Notes under the pieces: model-generated
What the model was told of the DNA's origin: nothing
Databases searched by the model: none
Seen by the model: the letters and a program-made list of their open reading frames with translations, nothing else
Made by a program: the position numbers and the translations under genes
Assembly: GCF_016481275.1 (NCBI RefSeq)
Contig: NZ_JAEMNW010000001.1
Span: forward strand, 186,001-250,000
Length of the DNA: 64,000 nt
Source: Antrihabitans auranticaus
Lineage (GTDB): Bacteria > Actinomycetota > Actinomycetes > Mycobacteriales > Mycobacteriaceae
Direction of reading: 5' to 3'
Shown: positions 47,888 to 58,423 of the stretch, piece after piece
How positions within the stretch are numbered: position 1 is the stretch's first letter
How the letters are laid out: each line of letters starts with the position of its first letter

Positions 47888-49525
47888 ATGTCTCCCCTCC
47901 GAACAGAACCTCGAGCACCGCGACTGCGCCGGTCTCTCGCGACCGCCGGAGTATTTCTCCGAAGTCCCGAAGGTCACGCGGCCCTGCTCGGCTTCGCCGG
48001 ATCGGTGATGATTCTCGTCGGTGGGCTGGGCGCGGGAAGCGTTCGCCGGCGCGATCCGCTCCTCGAATGGGGTCATCTCTCCTGGTTGCGGTTCGGCCAC
48101 GGCCTGGTGCTTTCCACACTGCTCGTGTGGGTCGGTGTGATCTTGATGATCACCGCCTGGGTTCGCCTCGGCCGGACAACCATCGCCGGCGGCGTCTCGC
48201 TGAACGAACTTCGCGCGATCGTGCCGATGTGGATCGGTCCGCTGCTGTTCTCGGTCCCGATGTTCAGCCGCGACGCCTATTCCTATCTCGCTCAGGGCGC
48301 GTTGCTGCGCGACGGCTTCGATCCCTACGAGGTCGGTCCCGTCGCGAATCCAGGGATTCTGCTCGACAACGTGAGCAACGTGTGGACCACGACGACAGCG
48401 CCGTACGGTCCGATTTTTCTGCTTCTCGGGCGCGGCGTGACGACAATCACCGGCGACAACGTCGTCGCGGGGACCATGCTGCTGCGCATCATCATGCTGC
48501 CCGGCCTGGCGCTGATGATGTGGGCCATTCCGCACATTGCGAGCCACCTGGGTGGCAAGACAGCTGTTGCGCTGTGGCTCGCGGTTCTCAATCCGCTCGT
48601 TCTCATTCACCTCATCGGCGGCGTCCACAACGAGATGCTGATGGTCGGCTTCATGGCCGCGGGTATCGCGCTCGTGCTGGAACGCCATCACGTCGCCGGC
48701 ATCAGCGTCGTGGCAATCGCTGTGGCAATCAAAGCGACTGCGGCAGTTGCGCTGCCGTTCCTCGTGTGGATCTGGATGATGCACGAACGCGAGCGGCTGG
48801 CCGCGCTCGCAGAACAGAACGGTAGTGCGAAGAACGGCCGCTATCACGCCTTCGCAGTGTTCGTACGTACCGCCAGTGCGGGCGTCGCCGTGTTCGCCGC
48901 GGTATTCGCGGCGGCGTCACTGGCTGCGGGTGTCGGAATCGGCTGGCTGACGGCGCTTTCCGGTTCGCAGAAGATCATCAACTGGCTGTCGCTTCCAACG
49001 ATCATGGCGCACCTGATAAGCATCGTCGCGTCGTGGTTCTCCGAGGTCCAGCCAGGCAGTACCCCACCACGCGAAATGCTCGACGTGACCCGTCTGATCT
49101 GCGGAATCGCGCTGGTGCTCATCCTTGCGTGGACCTGGTGGCGCTATCGCCGGACCGAGCGCGAGGCGGTGCTGGGCATCTTGATCGCGTTCGTCGCGAT
49201 CGTCATCCTCTCTCCCGCGGCGTTGCCCTGGTACTACTCCTGGCCGCTGGCACTGGCTGCGGGTTTCGCGTTGTCGACGACGACTCTGATGATCATCGTC
49301 GGCCTTTCCACTTGGTTGATGCTCGTTTTCCAGCCCGACGGCTCGATCGGGCTCTATACCTTTCCGCACGTCGCGGCGGCAATTTTCGTCGCAGTGGTTG
49401 CTGCCCTTTCCCTGCGCACCGTCGACCCGCTGCGATTGCGGTCGACCCCGGAAGAAACACCACTCCCACCCGTCGAACCACGCAAAGCCGTCGACGGCGT
49501 AGTCGAGAATCGAGCTCCACGATGA
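47888..49525 (+). CDS. mptA: Alpha-(1->6)-mannosyltransferase MptA
   Basis: 545 residues, GT-C polytopic protein with ~12 helices. The first periplasmic loop carries the GT-C acidic motif PMFSRDAYSYLAQGALLRDG with PYGPIFLLLGRG downstream, as in mycobacterial MptA (Rv2174), which uses polyprenyl-phospho-mannose to extend the alpha-1,6-mannan core of lipomannan/LAM. ATG 47888 has GGAGAGG upstream. It lies between crtI and crtB and its stop overlaps the crtB start (ATGA). Confidence 0.92.
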   Translation: MSPLRTEPRAPRLRRSLATAGVFLRSPEGHAALLGFAGSVMILVGGLGAGSVRRRDPLLEWGHLSWLRFGHGLVLSTLLVWVGVILMITAWVRLGRTTIAGGVSLNELRAIVPMWIGPLLFSVPMFSRDAYSYLAQGALLRDGFDPYEVGPVANPGILLDNVSNVWTTTTAPYGPIFLLLGRGVTTITGDNVVAGTMLLRIIMLPGLALMMWAIPHIASHLGGKTAVALWLAVLNPLVLIHLIGGVHNEMLMVGFMAAGIALVLERHHVAGISVVAIAVAIKATAAVALPFLVWIWMMHERERLAALAEQNGSAKNGRYHAFAVFVRTASAGVAVFAAVFAAASLAAGVGIGWLTALSGSQKIINWLSLPTIMAHLISIVASWFSEVQPGSTPPREMLDVTRLICGIALVLILAWTWWRYRRTEREAVLGILIAFVAIVILSPAALPWYYSWPLALAAGFALSTTTLMIIVGLSTWLMLVFQPDGSIGLYTFPHVAAAIFVAVVAALSLRTVDPLRLRSTPEETPLPPVEPRKAVDGVVENRAPR

Positions 49526-50490
49526 CTGTCGTACCGATCGCCACCGACGCCGAGTTGCTCGAGGCCTACGACAAGTGCCGCCAGGTCGCCTCCGGCTACG
49601 GGCGGACGTACTACCTGGCGACGAAGCTTCTGCCGCCGGCCAAGCGCCCCGGCTTCCACGCCCTCTATGCCTTCGCGCGGGTGGTCGACGACCTCGTCGA
49701 CGTCGAAGCCGGTTCCAGCCGCACCTGGGCCGAATGCGCGGCCGAGGTGGACCGCGTCGAATTGCAACTGCGTGAACTGCTCGACCATCCCAGCGCACAC
49801 ACAGCCCTCGACCCCGCCTGGCGACCGAACCTCATCGCGTTCGCGGACACGATGAACCATTACGACATCCCGAGAGAGCACGTCTGGGCCTTCCTGCGGG
49901 CAATGCGCATGGACCTGCCCGGCACGCCAGAGTTTCGCGCAAAGTACGACACGATGGAGCAACTGCGGGACTACATGGCCGGTTCCGCCGCGGCGATCGG
50001 TCAGCAACTGTTGCCTATCCTCGGCTCGGTCGTGCCCAGGGAGGTCGCCGCGCCGCGTGCTGCGGCGCTCGGCGAGGCTTTCCAGTTGACCAACTTCATC
50101 AGGGACGTCGGTGAGGACCTCGTCCGTGACCGGCTCTACCTACCCGCTGACGAGCTCGCCGTGTTCGGCGTCGACTACGACCTCCTGAAGTACTGCCAGG
50201 CGCACGAGAAGACAGATCGGCGCGTGCAGAACGCTCTCGCGCACTTCGCGGCGATCAACCGGTCCATCTACCGGCGTGCGCTGCCCGGCCTGGACATGCT
50301 GGATCCGCAGGTGCGACCGTCGATGCGGGCCGCGTACACGCTCTACTCCGACATTCTCGAGGAGATCGAAAAGGCGGAGTATCGCGTCCTCGACCGTCGC
50401 GCGGTCGTCCCCAAACGCCGCAGGTTCGCTGTTGCAGGACCGGAGCTGTTGCGGGCGCTTGCCGTTCGCCGGTCCGCGCGCGCCAACTGA
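49522..50490 (+). CDS. crtB: Phytoene synthase CrtB
   Basis: 322 residues of the squalene/phytoene synthase family. The two Asp-rich motifs are FARVVDDLVDVEAG and NFIRDVGEDLVRDRLYLP; YYLATKLLPPAKRPGFHALY precedes the first. It condenses two GGPP into phytoene. The start lies in the mptA stop (ATGA), tying pigment synthesis to a lipomannan enzyme at the translation level. With idsA and crtI it completes the route to lycopene. Confidence 0.95.
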   Translation: MTVVPIATDAELLEAYDKCRQVASGYGRTYYLATKLLPPAKRPGFHALYAFARVVDDLVDVEAGSSRTWAECAAEVDRVELQLRELLDHPSAHTALDPAWRPNLIAFADTMNHYDIPREHVWAFLRAMRMDLPGTPEFRAKYDTMEQLRDYMAGSAAAIGQQLLPILGSVVPREVAAPRAAALGEAFQLTNFIRDVGEDLVRDRLYLPADELAVFGVDYDLLKYCQAHEKTDRRVQNALAHFAAINRSIYRRALPGLDMLDPQVRPSMRAAYTLYSDILEEIEKAEYRVLDRRAVVPKRRRFAVAGPELLRALAVRRSARAN

Positions 50491-50494
50491 ACGC

Positions 50495-50869
50495 TCAGAA
50501 AGCCATCGCCTGCGCCCGGCGCAGGACTTCACGCGCCAGATGCCCACGCAATGCTGCCGCCGGTGTGCCGGGCAGGCTGTCGTCCTCGGTGAACATCCAC
50601 CGCAGCGACTCCTCTTCCGAGTAGCCGCCGTCCTTCAGGACGATCAAAAGCCCCGACAGTTGCTTGACGACCTTGCCGTCCTTGGTGAAGAAGAGCTCGG
50701 GGACACCGATGACGCCGTCGCGCTTGACGGCCACGAGTTGCCGATCACGCAGCATCTGATGAACGCGCGTCACCGGCAGCCTGAGCGTCTTGGCGACATC
50801 CGGAAGTTGCAGCAACGAAACCGACTCGGGGACGACATCGTCGCAGTAGGGAATTGCACTCACGGGCAC
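50495..50869 (-). CDS. Rv2175c-like DNA-binding protein
   Basis: About 124 residues. The helix-turn-helix segment LQLPDVAKTLRLPVTRVHQML is followed by QLVAVKRDGVIGVPELFF, LPGLLIVLKDGG-like SGLLIVLKDGGYSEEESLRW and the C-terminal HLAREVLRRAQAMAF, matching Mtb Rv2175c. That protein binds DNA and is a substrate of the kinase PknL, which is encoded divergently in both genomes. The start is uncertain (GTG 50869 or 50863; no clear ribosome site). Confidence 0.88.
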   Translation of the reverse strand: MPVSAIPYCDDVVPESVSLLQLPDVAKTLRLPVTRVHQMLRDRQLVAVKRDGVIGVPELFFTKDGKVVKQLSGLLIVLKDGGYSEEESLRWMFTEDDSLPGTPAAALRGHLAREVLRRAQAMAF

Positions 50870-51041
50870 AACGTTAACGGTTCGCGTCCGCGGAGTGCAC
50901 AAGGATCGGCGTCCCAACGGCCGTGTTTCGCTGCAGCCCGTGCGATATCGGCGATGAATGGCTTCGAACAGATTGTGGATACCATCGATGTTTGAGACTG
51001 CGCATGTCGACGCGGTCGACGGTGACCGAGAGGGGGTGTAA

Positions 51042-53144
51042 ATGAGGATCGATGGACATCATTTGATCGGCGAGGTACTCGACCGGCGTTATCGCGTGGA
51101 TGCACGAATCGCACGTGGCGGTATGTCGACGGTGTTCCGCGGGCTCGATCTGCGGCTCGACCGGCCCGTGGCGATCAAGGTTATGGACGCTCAGTTCGCG
51201 GCCGACCCGAAATTCCTCGCTCGTTTCGAATTCGAGGCGCGCGCGGTCGCACGGCTCAAGCACCCAGGCCTCGTCGCGGTGTACGACCAGGGCCACGACG
51301 GCGAGTTGGCGTTCCTTGTCATGGAACTCGTCGAGGGTGGCACGCTTCGCGAGCTCCTTCGCGAACGCGGCCCGATGCCGCCGCACGCGGTGTGCGGCGT
51401 CGCCGAACCGGTGCTGAGCGCGTTGGGCGTCGCCCATGCGGCGGGGCTGGTGCACCGCGACATCAAGCCCGAGAACGTTCTCATTTCCGACAACGGGGAC
51501 GTGAAGCTGGCCGATTTCGGTCTGGTCCGGGCTGTCGCCGCCTCGAACGTGACGTCCAACAGTGTCATCCTCGGCACAGCGGCGTACCTGTCCCCCGAGC
51601 AGGTGTCGAACGGCTATGCCGACGCCCGCAGCGACGTCTACTCGATGGGCGTCCTCGTTTTCGAAATGCTCACGGGCGGAACACCGTTCAACGCGGACAC
51701 GTCACTGTCGGTGGCCTACCAGCGACTCGAGAAGGATGTGCCGAGCCCTAGCGACTTCATCGAGGGCGTGCCGCACGAGTTCGACGAGTTCGTCGCCGAG
51801 GCGACATCACGCGAACCGAGCCACCGTTTCGCCGATGCCGCCGAGATGGCCGGCGCACTTCGCACGATCGGGCGGGCATTGGAACTTCCCGAGTATCGGG
51901 TCCCAGCGCCCGAGCGTTCCGCCGAGCACGCAAGCGCCCGACCCGCACCCGTCAGTCCGCCGTTCGACGATCCCGAGCGAACAGACCCGCACAGGCGCAG
52001 ACCCGACCAGCAGCGACCCGTCGACGTGCGCTCTGCAGGTCCGCATCCGACGACGGCGGAATTCGCGAACTCGGCGACCGCAATCGTGCAGCCCGTCGGA
52101 CCGCACGCGGTCGACCGACCCGTGCAGCACCAACCGGTTCACCACCACACAAAGGTCGTCACGGGACCGACTCCGCGGCGCCCCGACGCCTACCCAGGTC
52201 CATCGGTACCCGACGAACCCGACCAGCGGCAGTATCCCTACCCGGACTTCATCGAGGACCGCAGGCGCTCGCGCCGCACCATGATCGTGTGGTTGCTCAT
52301 CATCGCGCTCCTTGCAGTGGCGGTCGGGGTCGGTGGCTGGTGGCTCGGGTCCGGCCGCTATACGGCGGTACCGGTGATCAGCGGCCTCGACCGCGCCGCA
52401 GCGACCGAGCGGCTCACAGACGCGGGATTGCGGACCGAACTCCGCAACGAACACTCGGACATCGTGCCGGTCGACGCGATCATCGGCACCGATCCCGCAG
52501 CGGGATCACGGGTCGTCCGCGATTCGACGGTCGCCCTGTTGATCTCGCTCGGTAAACCCGTCGTTCCCGACGTCGTTCCCGGCGAGGCCGTCGACGTCGT
52601 CGAGCAGCGCCTGCGAGACGCCGGTCTCCGCCCGATCGATGGCGGAACCGCGTACAGCACGAACGCCGCCGCCGGGTCTGTCGCAACGCTCGATCCCGCC
52701 CCAGGGACCGAAGTTGCGGTCGACTCGGAAGTGAAGGTCGTGCGCAGCAAGGGCTTACCGCCGGTGACCTTGCCCGATCTGAAGGGACAGACCGAAGCCG
52801 AGGCGCGCCGCACACTCGAGACGCAGGGGATCACACTGCGCGCGAGCCAGGTGATCTTCGATTCCAGCGTGGATGGCGGGTCCGTGATCCGGTCCGAGCC
52901 CGCCGCCGGAGCTCAGGTTGCCGGTGGTAGCGAGGTCACGCTCGTGGTGTCCAACGCAGTGAAGGTCCCCGACGTCACCGGCCAGAGCGTCAACTCCGCC
53001 CGCGACGATCTCACAGCTGCCGGTTTGGACGTCGACGTGCGACAGCTCGCGCCGATCAACGCATCTCTCGTGATCGCTCAGAATCCGGCCGGCGGGAAAC
53101 GGGTGCAGCCAGGTAGTTCGGTCACCATCACGTCGTTCCCCTGA
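51042..53144 (+). CDS. pknL: Membrane Ser/Thr protein kinase PknL with four PASTA domains
   Basis: 700 residues. Kinase domain 1-~280 with ATP lysine K46, HRD aspartate D140 (LVHRDIKPENVL) and DFG D158; activation-loop threonines around 171. A Pro/Arg-rich juxtamembrane linker leads to one transmembrane helix (~413-433). Four extracytoplasmic PASTA repeats follow, beginning at VPVISGLDRAAATERL, VPDVVPGEAVDVVEQRL, LPDLKGQTEAEARRTL and VPDVTGQSVNSARDDL. PASTA domains bind wall fragments or lipid II. ATG 51042 with GGGGGTG upstream. Divergent from its likely substrate gene. Confidence 0.93.
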   Translation: MRIDGHHLIGEVLDRRYRVDARIARGGMSTVFRGLDLRLDRPVAIKVMDAQFAADPKFLARFEFEARAVARLKHPGLVAVYDQGHDGELAFLVMELVEGGTLRELLRERGPMPPHAVCGVAEPVLSALGVAHAAGLVHRDIKPENVLISDNGDVKLADFGLVRAVAASNVTSNSVILGTAAYLSPEQVSNGYADARSDVYSMGVLVFEMLTGGTPFNADTSLSVAYQRLEKDVPSPSDFIEGVPHEFDEFVAEATSREPSHRFADAAEMAGALRTIGRALELPEYRVPAPERSAEHASARPAPVSPPFDDPERTDPHRRRPDQQRPVDVRSAGPHPTTAEFANSATAIVQPVGPHAVDRPVQHQPVHHHTKVVTGPTPRRPDAYPGPSVPDEPDQRQYPYPDFIEDRRRSRRTMIVWLLIIALLAVAVGVGGWWLGSGRYTAVPVISGLDRAAATERLTDAGLRTELRNEHSDIVPVDAIIGTDPAAGSRVVRDSTVALLISLGKPVVPDVVPGEAVDVVEQRLRDAGLRPIDGGTAYSTNAAAGSVATLDPAPGTEVAVDSEVKVVRSKGLPPVTLPDLKGQTEAEARRTLETQGITLRASQVIFDSSVDGGSVIRSEPAAGAQVAGGSEVTLVVSNAVKVPDVTGQSVNSARDDLTAAGLDVDVRQLAPINASLVIAQNPAGGKRVQPGSSVTITSFP

Positions 53145-53154
53145 CCGGTCCGGG

Positions 53155-54600
<1,446 letters not shown>

Positions 54601-54768
54601 TTATGGGTCGCGAGCGGGGTCTCACCGCGGCCGCGCGGGGGTCGATGCGGCGTTACCGTATGGGTACGGGGACTGGCATAGTGTGCGGCGACCACCTAAT
54701 TCGTAGAAGTGACAAATCCGTTCCGGCACATACGAATCCGAATGCTCGTCGACGAGGAGAACCAGCGG

Positions 54769-55272
54769 TTGCGCTATTTCTATGATTGCGAGTTCATCGA
54801 AGACGGCGTCACCATCGACCTCGTCTCGATCGGCATCGTCGCCGAGGACGGGCGGGAATACTACGCTGTATCAACCGAATTCAACCCGGACAAGGCCGTG
54901 CCGTGGGTGCGTAAGAACGTGCTGCCGAAGCTGCCGCCCATGTCATCGCCCCTCTACAAGAGCCGGCAAAAGATCCGTGACGACGTTCTCGCGTTCCTGG
55001 TTCCGCGCCCGACCGTCGAGCCGGAACTATGGGCCTGGGTCGCTGCCTACGATCACGTTGCTCTGTGCCAGCTGTGGGGTCCGATGACGGCGCTGCCACG
55101 CGCACTGCCCCGATTCACCCGCGAACTGAAGCAGTACTGGGAGCAGTACGGCTGCCCGCCGATCCCGCCGGCCCCCGTCGATGCCCACGACGCGCTTGCG
55201 GACGCGCGCCACAACATGGCCAAGTTCGACGCCATCGAGGCCTATCGCTCGCGCTCGGTTGCGAGCAATTAG
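54769..55272 (+). CDS. 3'-5' exoribonuclease RNase AS
   Basis: 167 residues of the DEDDh exonuclease fold. Catalytic residues are visible in RYFYDCEFIEDG (Asp, Glu), AAYDHVALCQLWGPM (Asp) and DAHDALADARHN (His, Asp). It corresponds to Mtb Rv2179c, an exonuclease that trims adenosine-containing 3' tails of RNA. TTG 54769 was chosen because GAGGAG lies 9 bp upstream and the product then starts exactly like the Mtb protein (MRYFYD-EFIEDG); upstream GTG 54709 and ATG 54742 are alternatives. Confidence 0.9.
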   Translation: MRYFYDCEFIEDGVTIDLVSIGIVAEDGREYYAVSTEFNPDKAVPWVRKNVLPKLPPMSSPLYKSRQKIRDDVLAFLVPRPTVEPELWAWVAAYDHVALCQLWGPMTALPRALPRFTRELKQYWEQYGCPPIPPAPVDAHDALADARHNMAKFDAIEAYRSRSVASN

Positions 55273-55345
55273 CGCAGGTCGCAAGTGGTGACCCGCGCGC
55301 CGGTTATGCTCTTTGGCGGAACAATTTCGGAAAACAAGGAGAATT

Positions 55346-56623
55346 ATGGCGCGGGGACTACGGACTGCGGCCGGTAAGAATCTGGCGCAGCCACGTTGGA
55401 CCAGCGCGTTTCAGGTCGGGAGCGGCGCGGCCTGGCTCCTGATGCTGATCGGCATTCCGGTACTGCTCGTCGGGCTCGAAGGCAGCGGGATGATCGATCT
55501 CGCGGTCTATCGAACCGGCGGGCGGGCCTGGCTCGAAGACCTCTCCCTGTATGCCAAAGATTTCCCCGGCACTCTGGGCGGACCGCGACTTCCCTTCACC
55601 TATCCCCCGATCGCCGCAGTCATTTTCGGCGGTCTAGCGGTAATGCCGCTCTGGGTGGCGAAGACACTGATCTGCGCAGGCACCTTCCTCGCGCTCTCGG
55701 GTACTTGCTGGGCCGTCACCGCGAAGTTCGACCTGCGAACCGGCATCGCACTCCCGCTGGCCGGTACAGCCGCGGTCCTCGCGGTGCTCTCTCAGCCGTT
55801 CCGCTCCACACTGGACTTCGGCCAGGTCAACGCGTTCCTGATGGTCCTCGTAGCGGTCGATTGCCTCGCTGTCCGCGATCGCCGGTTCCGCGGCATCCTG
55901 GTCGGCCTCGCGGCGGCCATCAAGCTGACGCCGGCAATCTTCGTCCTGTACTTCATCCTGCGTCGCGACTGGCGTGCCGCGATCACGACGTTCGTGTCGT
56001 TCGTCGCCTTCAGCCTGCTCGGATTCGCTCTGGCACCGCGCGACACCATGAACTACTGGTTCGACGCCCTACTCGACCCCAGCAGGGTCGGCGGCCTCGC
56101 GTACGCCTACAACCAGTCGCTGCGCGGCGTGCTGCACCGTTTCGATCCACCCGCGTCCGTCGAGTCGCTGTTGTGGGCAGGTCTCGCTGTTGCGGTGCTC
56201 GTCGTCGCGTGGCAAGCGGGTAAACGCGCTGTCAACGCAGGCAACGATGTGGGTGCACTGGTTGCAATCGCGACTGCCGGTCTCCTGGTTTCGCCTGTGT
56301 CCTGGGCCCACCACTGGGTCTGGATCGCGCCGGCAATGTTGCTCGTCGGCTGGTCGATCTGGCGCGCAAACGCGTGGCGCCTCGTTCCCTTCGCGCTCGC
56401 GGCATGCGCGATCTTCTATATCGGACCGTTCGAATGGTTGCCGCAGGAGAACAATCGTGAGCTCGATTGGTCGGTCTGGGAGATCATCATCGGCAACAGC
56501 TACGCCTGGCTGGGGATCGTGCTGCTCGTCGTGATGGCCTACTTCTGGCGCTACAGCCCGTCCGAAGCAGCGCCCGCCGTGGTCGACGAGGACTCGACGC
56601 CGACCGCGCAGGGTTCGCGCTAG
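55346..56623 (+). CDS. GT87 polyprenyl-phospho-mannose mannosyltransferase, MptC-like
   Basis: 425 residues, about ten membrane helices. The first loop holds the GT-C acidic residue in GSGMIDLAVYRTGGRAWLED and the family block FTYPPIAAVIFGG; STLDFGQVNAFLM and LAAAIKLTPAIFVLYF are typical of GT87. By order it matches Mtb Rv2181, the alpha-1,2-mannosyltransferase that branches lipomannan/LAM. ATG 55346 has AAGGAG at ideal spacing. Its TAG stop shares the tetramer CTAG with the convergent plsC stop. Confidence 0.9.
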   Translation: MARGLRTAAGKNLAQPRWTSAFQVGSGAAWLLMLIGIPVLLVGLEGSGMIDLAVYRTGGRAWLEDLSLYAKDFPGTLGGPRLPFTYPPIAAVIFGGLAVMPLWVAKTLICAGTFLALSGTCWAVTAKFDLRTGIALPLAGTAAVLAVLSQPFRSTLDFGQVNAFLMVLVAVDCLAVRDRRFRGILVGLAAAIKLTPAIFVLYFILRRDWRAAITTFVSFVAFSLLGFALAPRDTMNYWFDALLDPSRVGGLAYAYNQSLRGVLHRFDPPASVESLLWAGLAVAVLVVAWQAGKRAVNAGNDVGALVAIATAGLLVSPVSWAHHWVWIAPAMLLVGWSIWRANAWRLVPFALAACAIFYIGPFEWLPQENNRELDWSVWEIIIGNSYAWLGIVLLVVMAYFWRYSPSEAAPAVVDEDSTPTAQGSR

Positions 56624-57351
56624 CTCGCTCGGGTGTCCGGAATCCGGTCGGCGATCGCCTTCTCGGCGGCGGGCTTGCCGTCCGTCTTCTTCAACGACGA
56701 ACCGTAGATGTCGACATATTCCTGACCGGACAGCTGCATCAGCTCGTACATGACTTCGTCAGCGACGGCGCGCTCGATGAAGCGGTTGCCGCCGAGGCCT
56801 TCGAAGCGCGAGAAATCCATCGGCTTGCCGACCCGTACCGTGACCTTGGCCGGTTTGAACTTCTTCGTTCCGGGCGGCGTGACGAGGTTGGTGCCGATCA
56901 TGGCAACCGGAATCACCGGTACGCCGGTCTCGAGAGCCAGCCGCGCAAGGCCCGTCTTCCCCTTGTAGAGCCTGCCGTCGGGCGACCGTGTGCCCTCGGG
57001 GTACAGACCGACAAGCTTCTCCTTTTCCAGGTACCGCTTGGCGGTGATCAGCGCGGACTCGGCGGCGTCGGCACCGCTGCGGTCGATCGGTACCTGACCG
57101 GTCGCTGTGAAGAACCAGCGCTGCAGCAAGCCGGAGAGACCGGGCGTCGTGAAGTACTCACTCTTGGCGAGGAACGTGATGCGGCGACGCGACATCAGCG
57201 GGAGGAAGAGCCAGTCCTGAATGGAGAGGTGATTGCTGGCCAGGATGGCCGCGCCGTCCTCGGGAATATTTTCCAGACCCTCGATCCGCGGACGGTTGTA
57301 CAGGCGAAGAATTGGTCCTACGAACACAAACTTCAACAGCCAGTACGCCAT
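56620..57351 (-). CDS. plsC: 1-acyl-sn-glycerol-3-phosphate acyltransferase (PlsC family)
   Basis: 243 residues. The acyltransferase motifs are SNHLSIQDWLF (a variant of NHxxxxD), YFTTPGLSGLLQRWFFTATG, LVGLYPEGTRSPDGRLYKG (EGTR) and PVIPVAMIGT. It acylates lysophosphatidate or a related acceptor such as a PIM precursor; Mtb Rv2182c is the positional match. ATG 57351 has GGGAAGGA upstream. Convergent overlap with the mannosyltransferase by 4 bp. Confidence 0.92.
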   Translation of the reverse strand: MAYWLLKFVFVGPILRLYNRPRIEGLENIPEDGAAILASNHLSIQDWLFLPLMSRRRITFLAKSEYFTTPGLSGLLQRWFFTATGQVPIDRSGADAAESALITAKRYLEKEKLVGLYPEGTRSPDGRLYKGKTGLARLALETGVPVIPVAMIGTNLVTPPGTKKFKPAKVTVRVGKPMDFSRFEGLGGNRFIERAVADEVMYELMQLSGQEYVDIYGSSLKKTDGKPAAEKAIADRIPDTRAS

Positions 57352-57445
57352 GGCGTCCTTCCCCGATCCGGGCAGATTTTCCAACAAGACTTCCGACGAG
57401 TAACTCTACCGAGCAATCAGAACCACTTCTACCTGCGCGGGAGGC

Positions 57446-58423
57446 TCAGCCCGACGACTCGGTCAGCACAGCGCGCGCCAGCGCCGCAGCGCCGATCATC
57501 GCGGCTGCTTCACCGAGCTGAGTTGTCCGAATTCGGGCCAGCGGACGGTGACCCGCACCCGTCACGAGCGCCGCATAGTGCTCCCGCGCTTCGTCGAGGT
57601 ACAACGGCGCGGAACTGCTGACACCACCGGCAATCACGATGAGGTCGGGGTCGTAGATATCGCTGACGAAGGCGAACCCGATCCCGAGCCAGTGCGCGAA
57701 ATCCGCGATCGCCTCGAGCGCGACCCGGTCGCCATCCTGCGCTGCGCCCGCAACCCGCCGACCCGTCAGCGAGCCCGGATCACGGACGACCTCGCGCGCC
57801 ATGATCGCCGACTTCGCGGGGTTCGCGGCCAATAGCTCGATAGCCGTGTCTGCCAAGGCCGTTCCGCTGCAATACCGTTCCCAGCAGCCGCGCTTTCCGC
57901 ACGCACACGCCCTACCGTCGGGAACCACCTGAACGTGCCCCAGTTCCGGCGCAACACCGTGGCTGCCCCGGTACAGTTCGCCGTCGATCAGCAGCGCCGC
58001 ACCGATGCCGGTCCCGATCGCAACCATGACGACGTTGCGACCGCCCGCCGCCGAACCGAACTTGTGCTCGGCCCAGACTGCTGCGTTCGCGTCGTGCTCG
58101 AGGATCACGGGCAAGCCGAGCCGCTCACCGAGTTCGCGGCCGACCGGTGCGTTGATCCACGGGAGGTGTGGTGCGAACCGAACCGTCGTGCGGTCGCTCG
58201 TGATGAATCCCGCAACGGCCAATCCGACAGCACCGATGTTGTGGCGCCCCGCCAACTCCCGCACCGCTCGATCGAGACCGTTCTCGAGAGCACGCGCGGA
58301 TTGGGGCGTCGGCGCCTGTGTCATGTCCAGCACCTGGCCGTCCGAGTCGACGACTGCCGCACGGATACTTGTGCCGCCCACGTCTATGCCGACGGTCAGC
58401 GACGCTTTCTTGCCGCGGTTCAC
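57446..58423 (-). CDS. glk: ROK-family glucokinase
   Basis: About 325 residues. Sugar-kinase ATP site TVGIDVGGTSIRAAVVD, catalytic Asp in LEHDANAAVWAEHKFG, GIGTGIGAALLIDGEL-like phosphate motif, and the zinc motif CACGKRGCWERYCSG (CxCGxxGCxE) that defines ROK glucokinases. GTG 58423 overlaps the preceding stop by 4 bp (GTGA); ATG 58438 is the alternative start. Mtb lacks a ROK gene at this place as far as I recall, so it is an insertion in an otherwise conserved row. Confidence 0.9.
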   Translation of the reverse strand: MNRGKKASLTVGIDVGGTSIRAAVVDSDGQVLDMTQAPTPQSARALENGLDRAVRELAGRHNIGAVGLAVAGFITSDRTTVRFAPHLPWINAPVGRELGERLGLPVILEHDANAAVWAEHKFGSAAGGRNVVMVAIGTGIGAALLIDGELYRGSHGVAPELGHVQVVPDGRACACGKRGCWERYCSGTALADTAIELLAANPAKSAIMAREVVRDPGSLTGRRVAGAAQDGDRVALEAIADFAHWLGIGFAFVSDIYDPDLIVIAGGVSSSAPLYLDEAREHYAALVTGAGHRPLARIRTTQLGEAAAMIGAAALARAVLTESSG

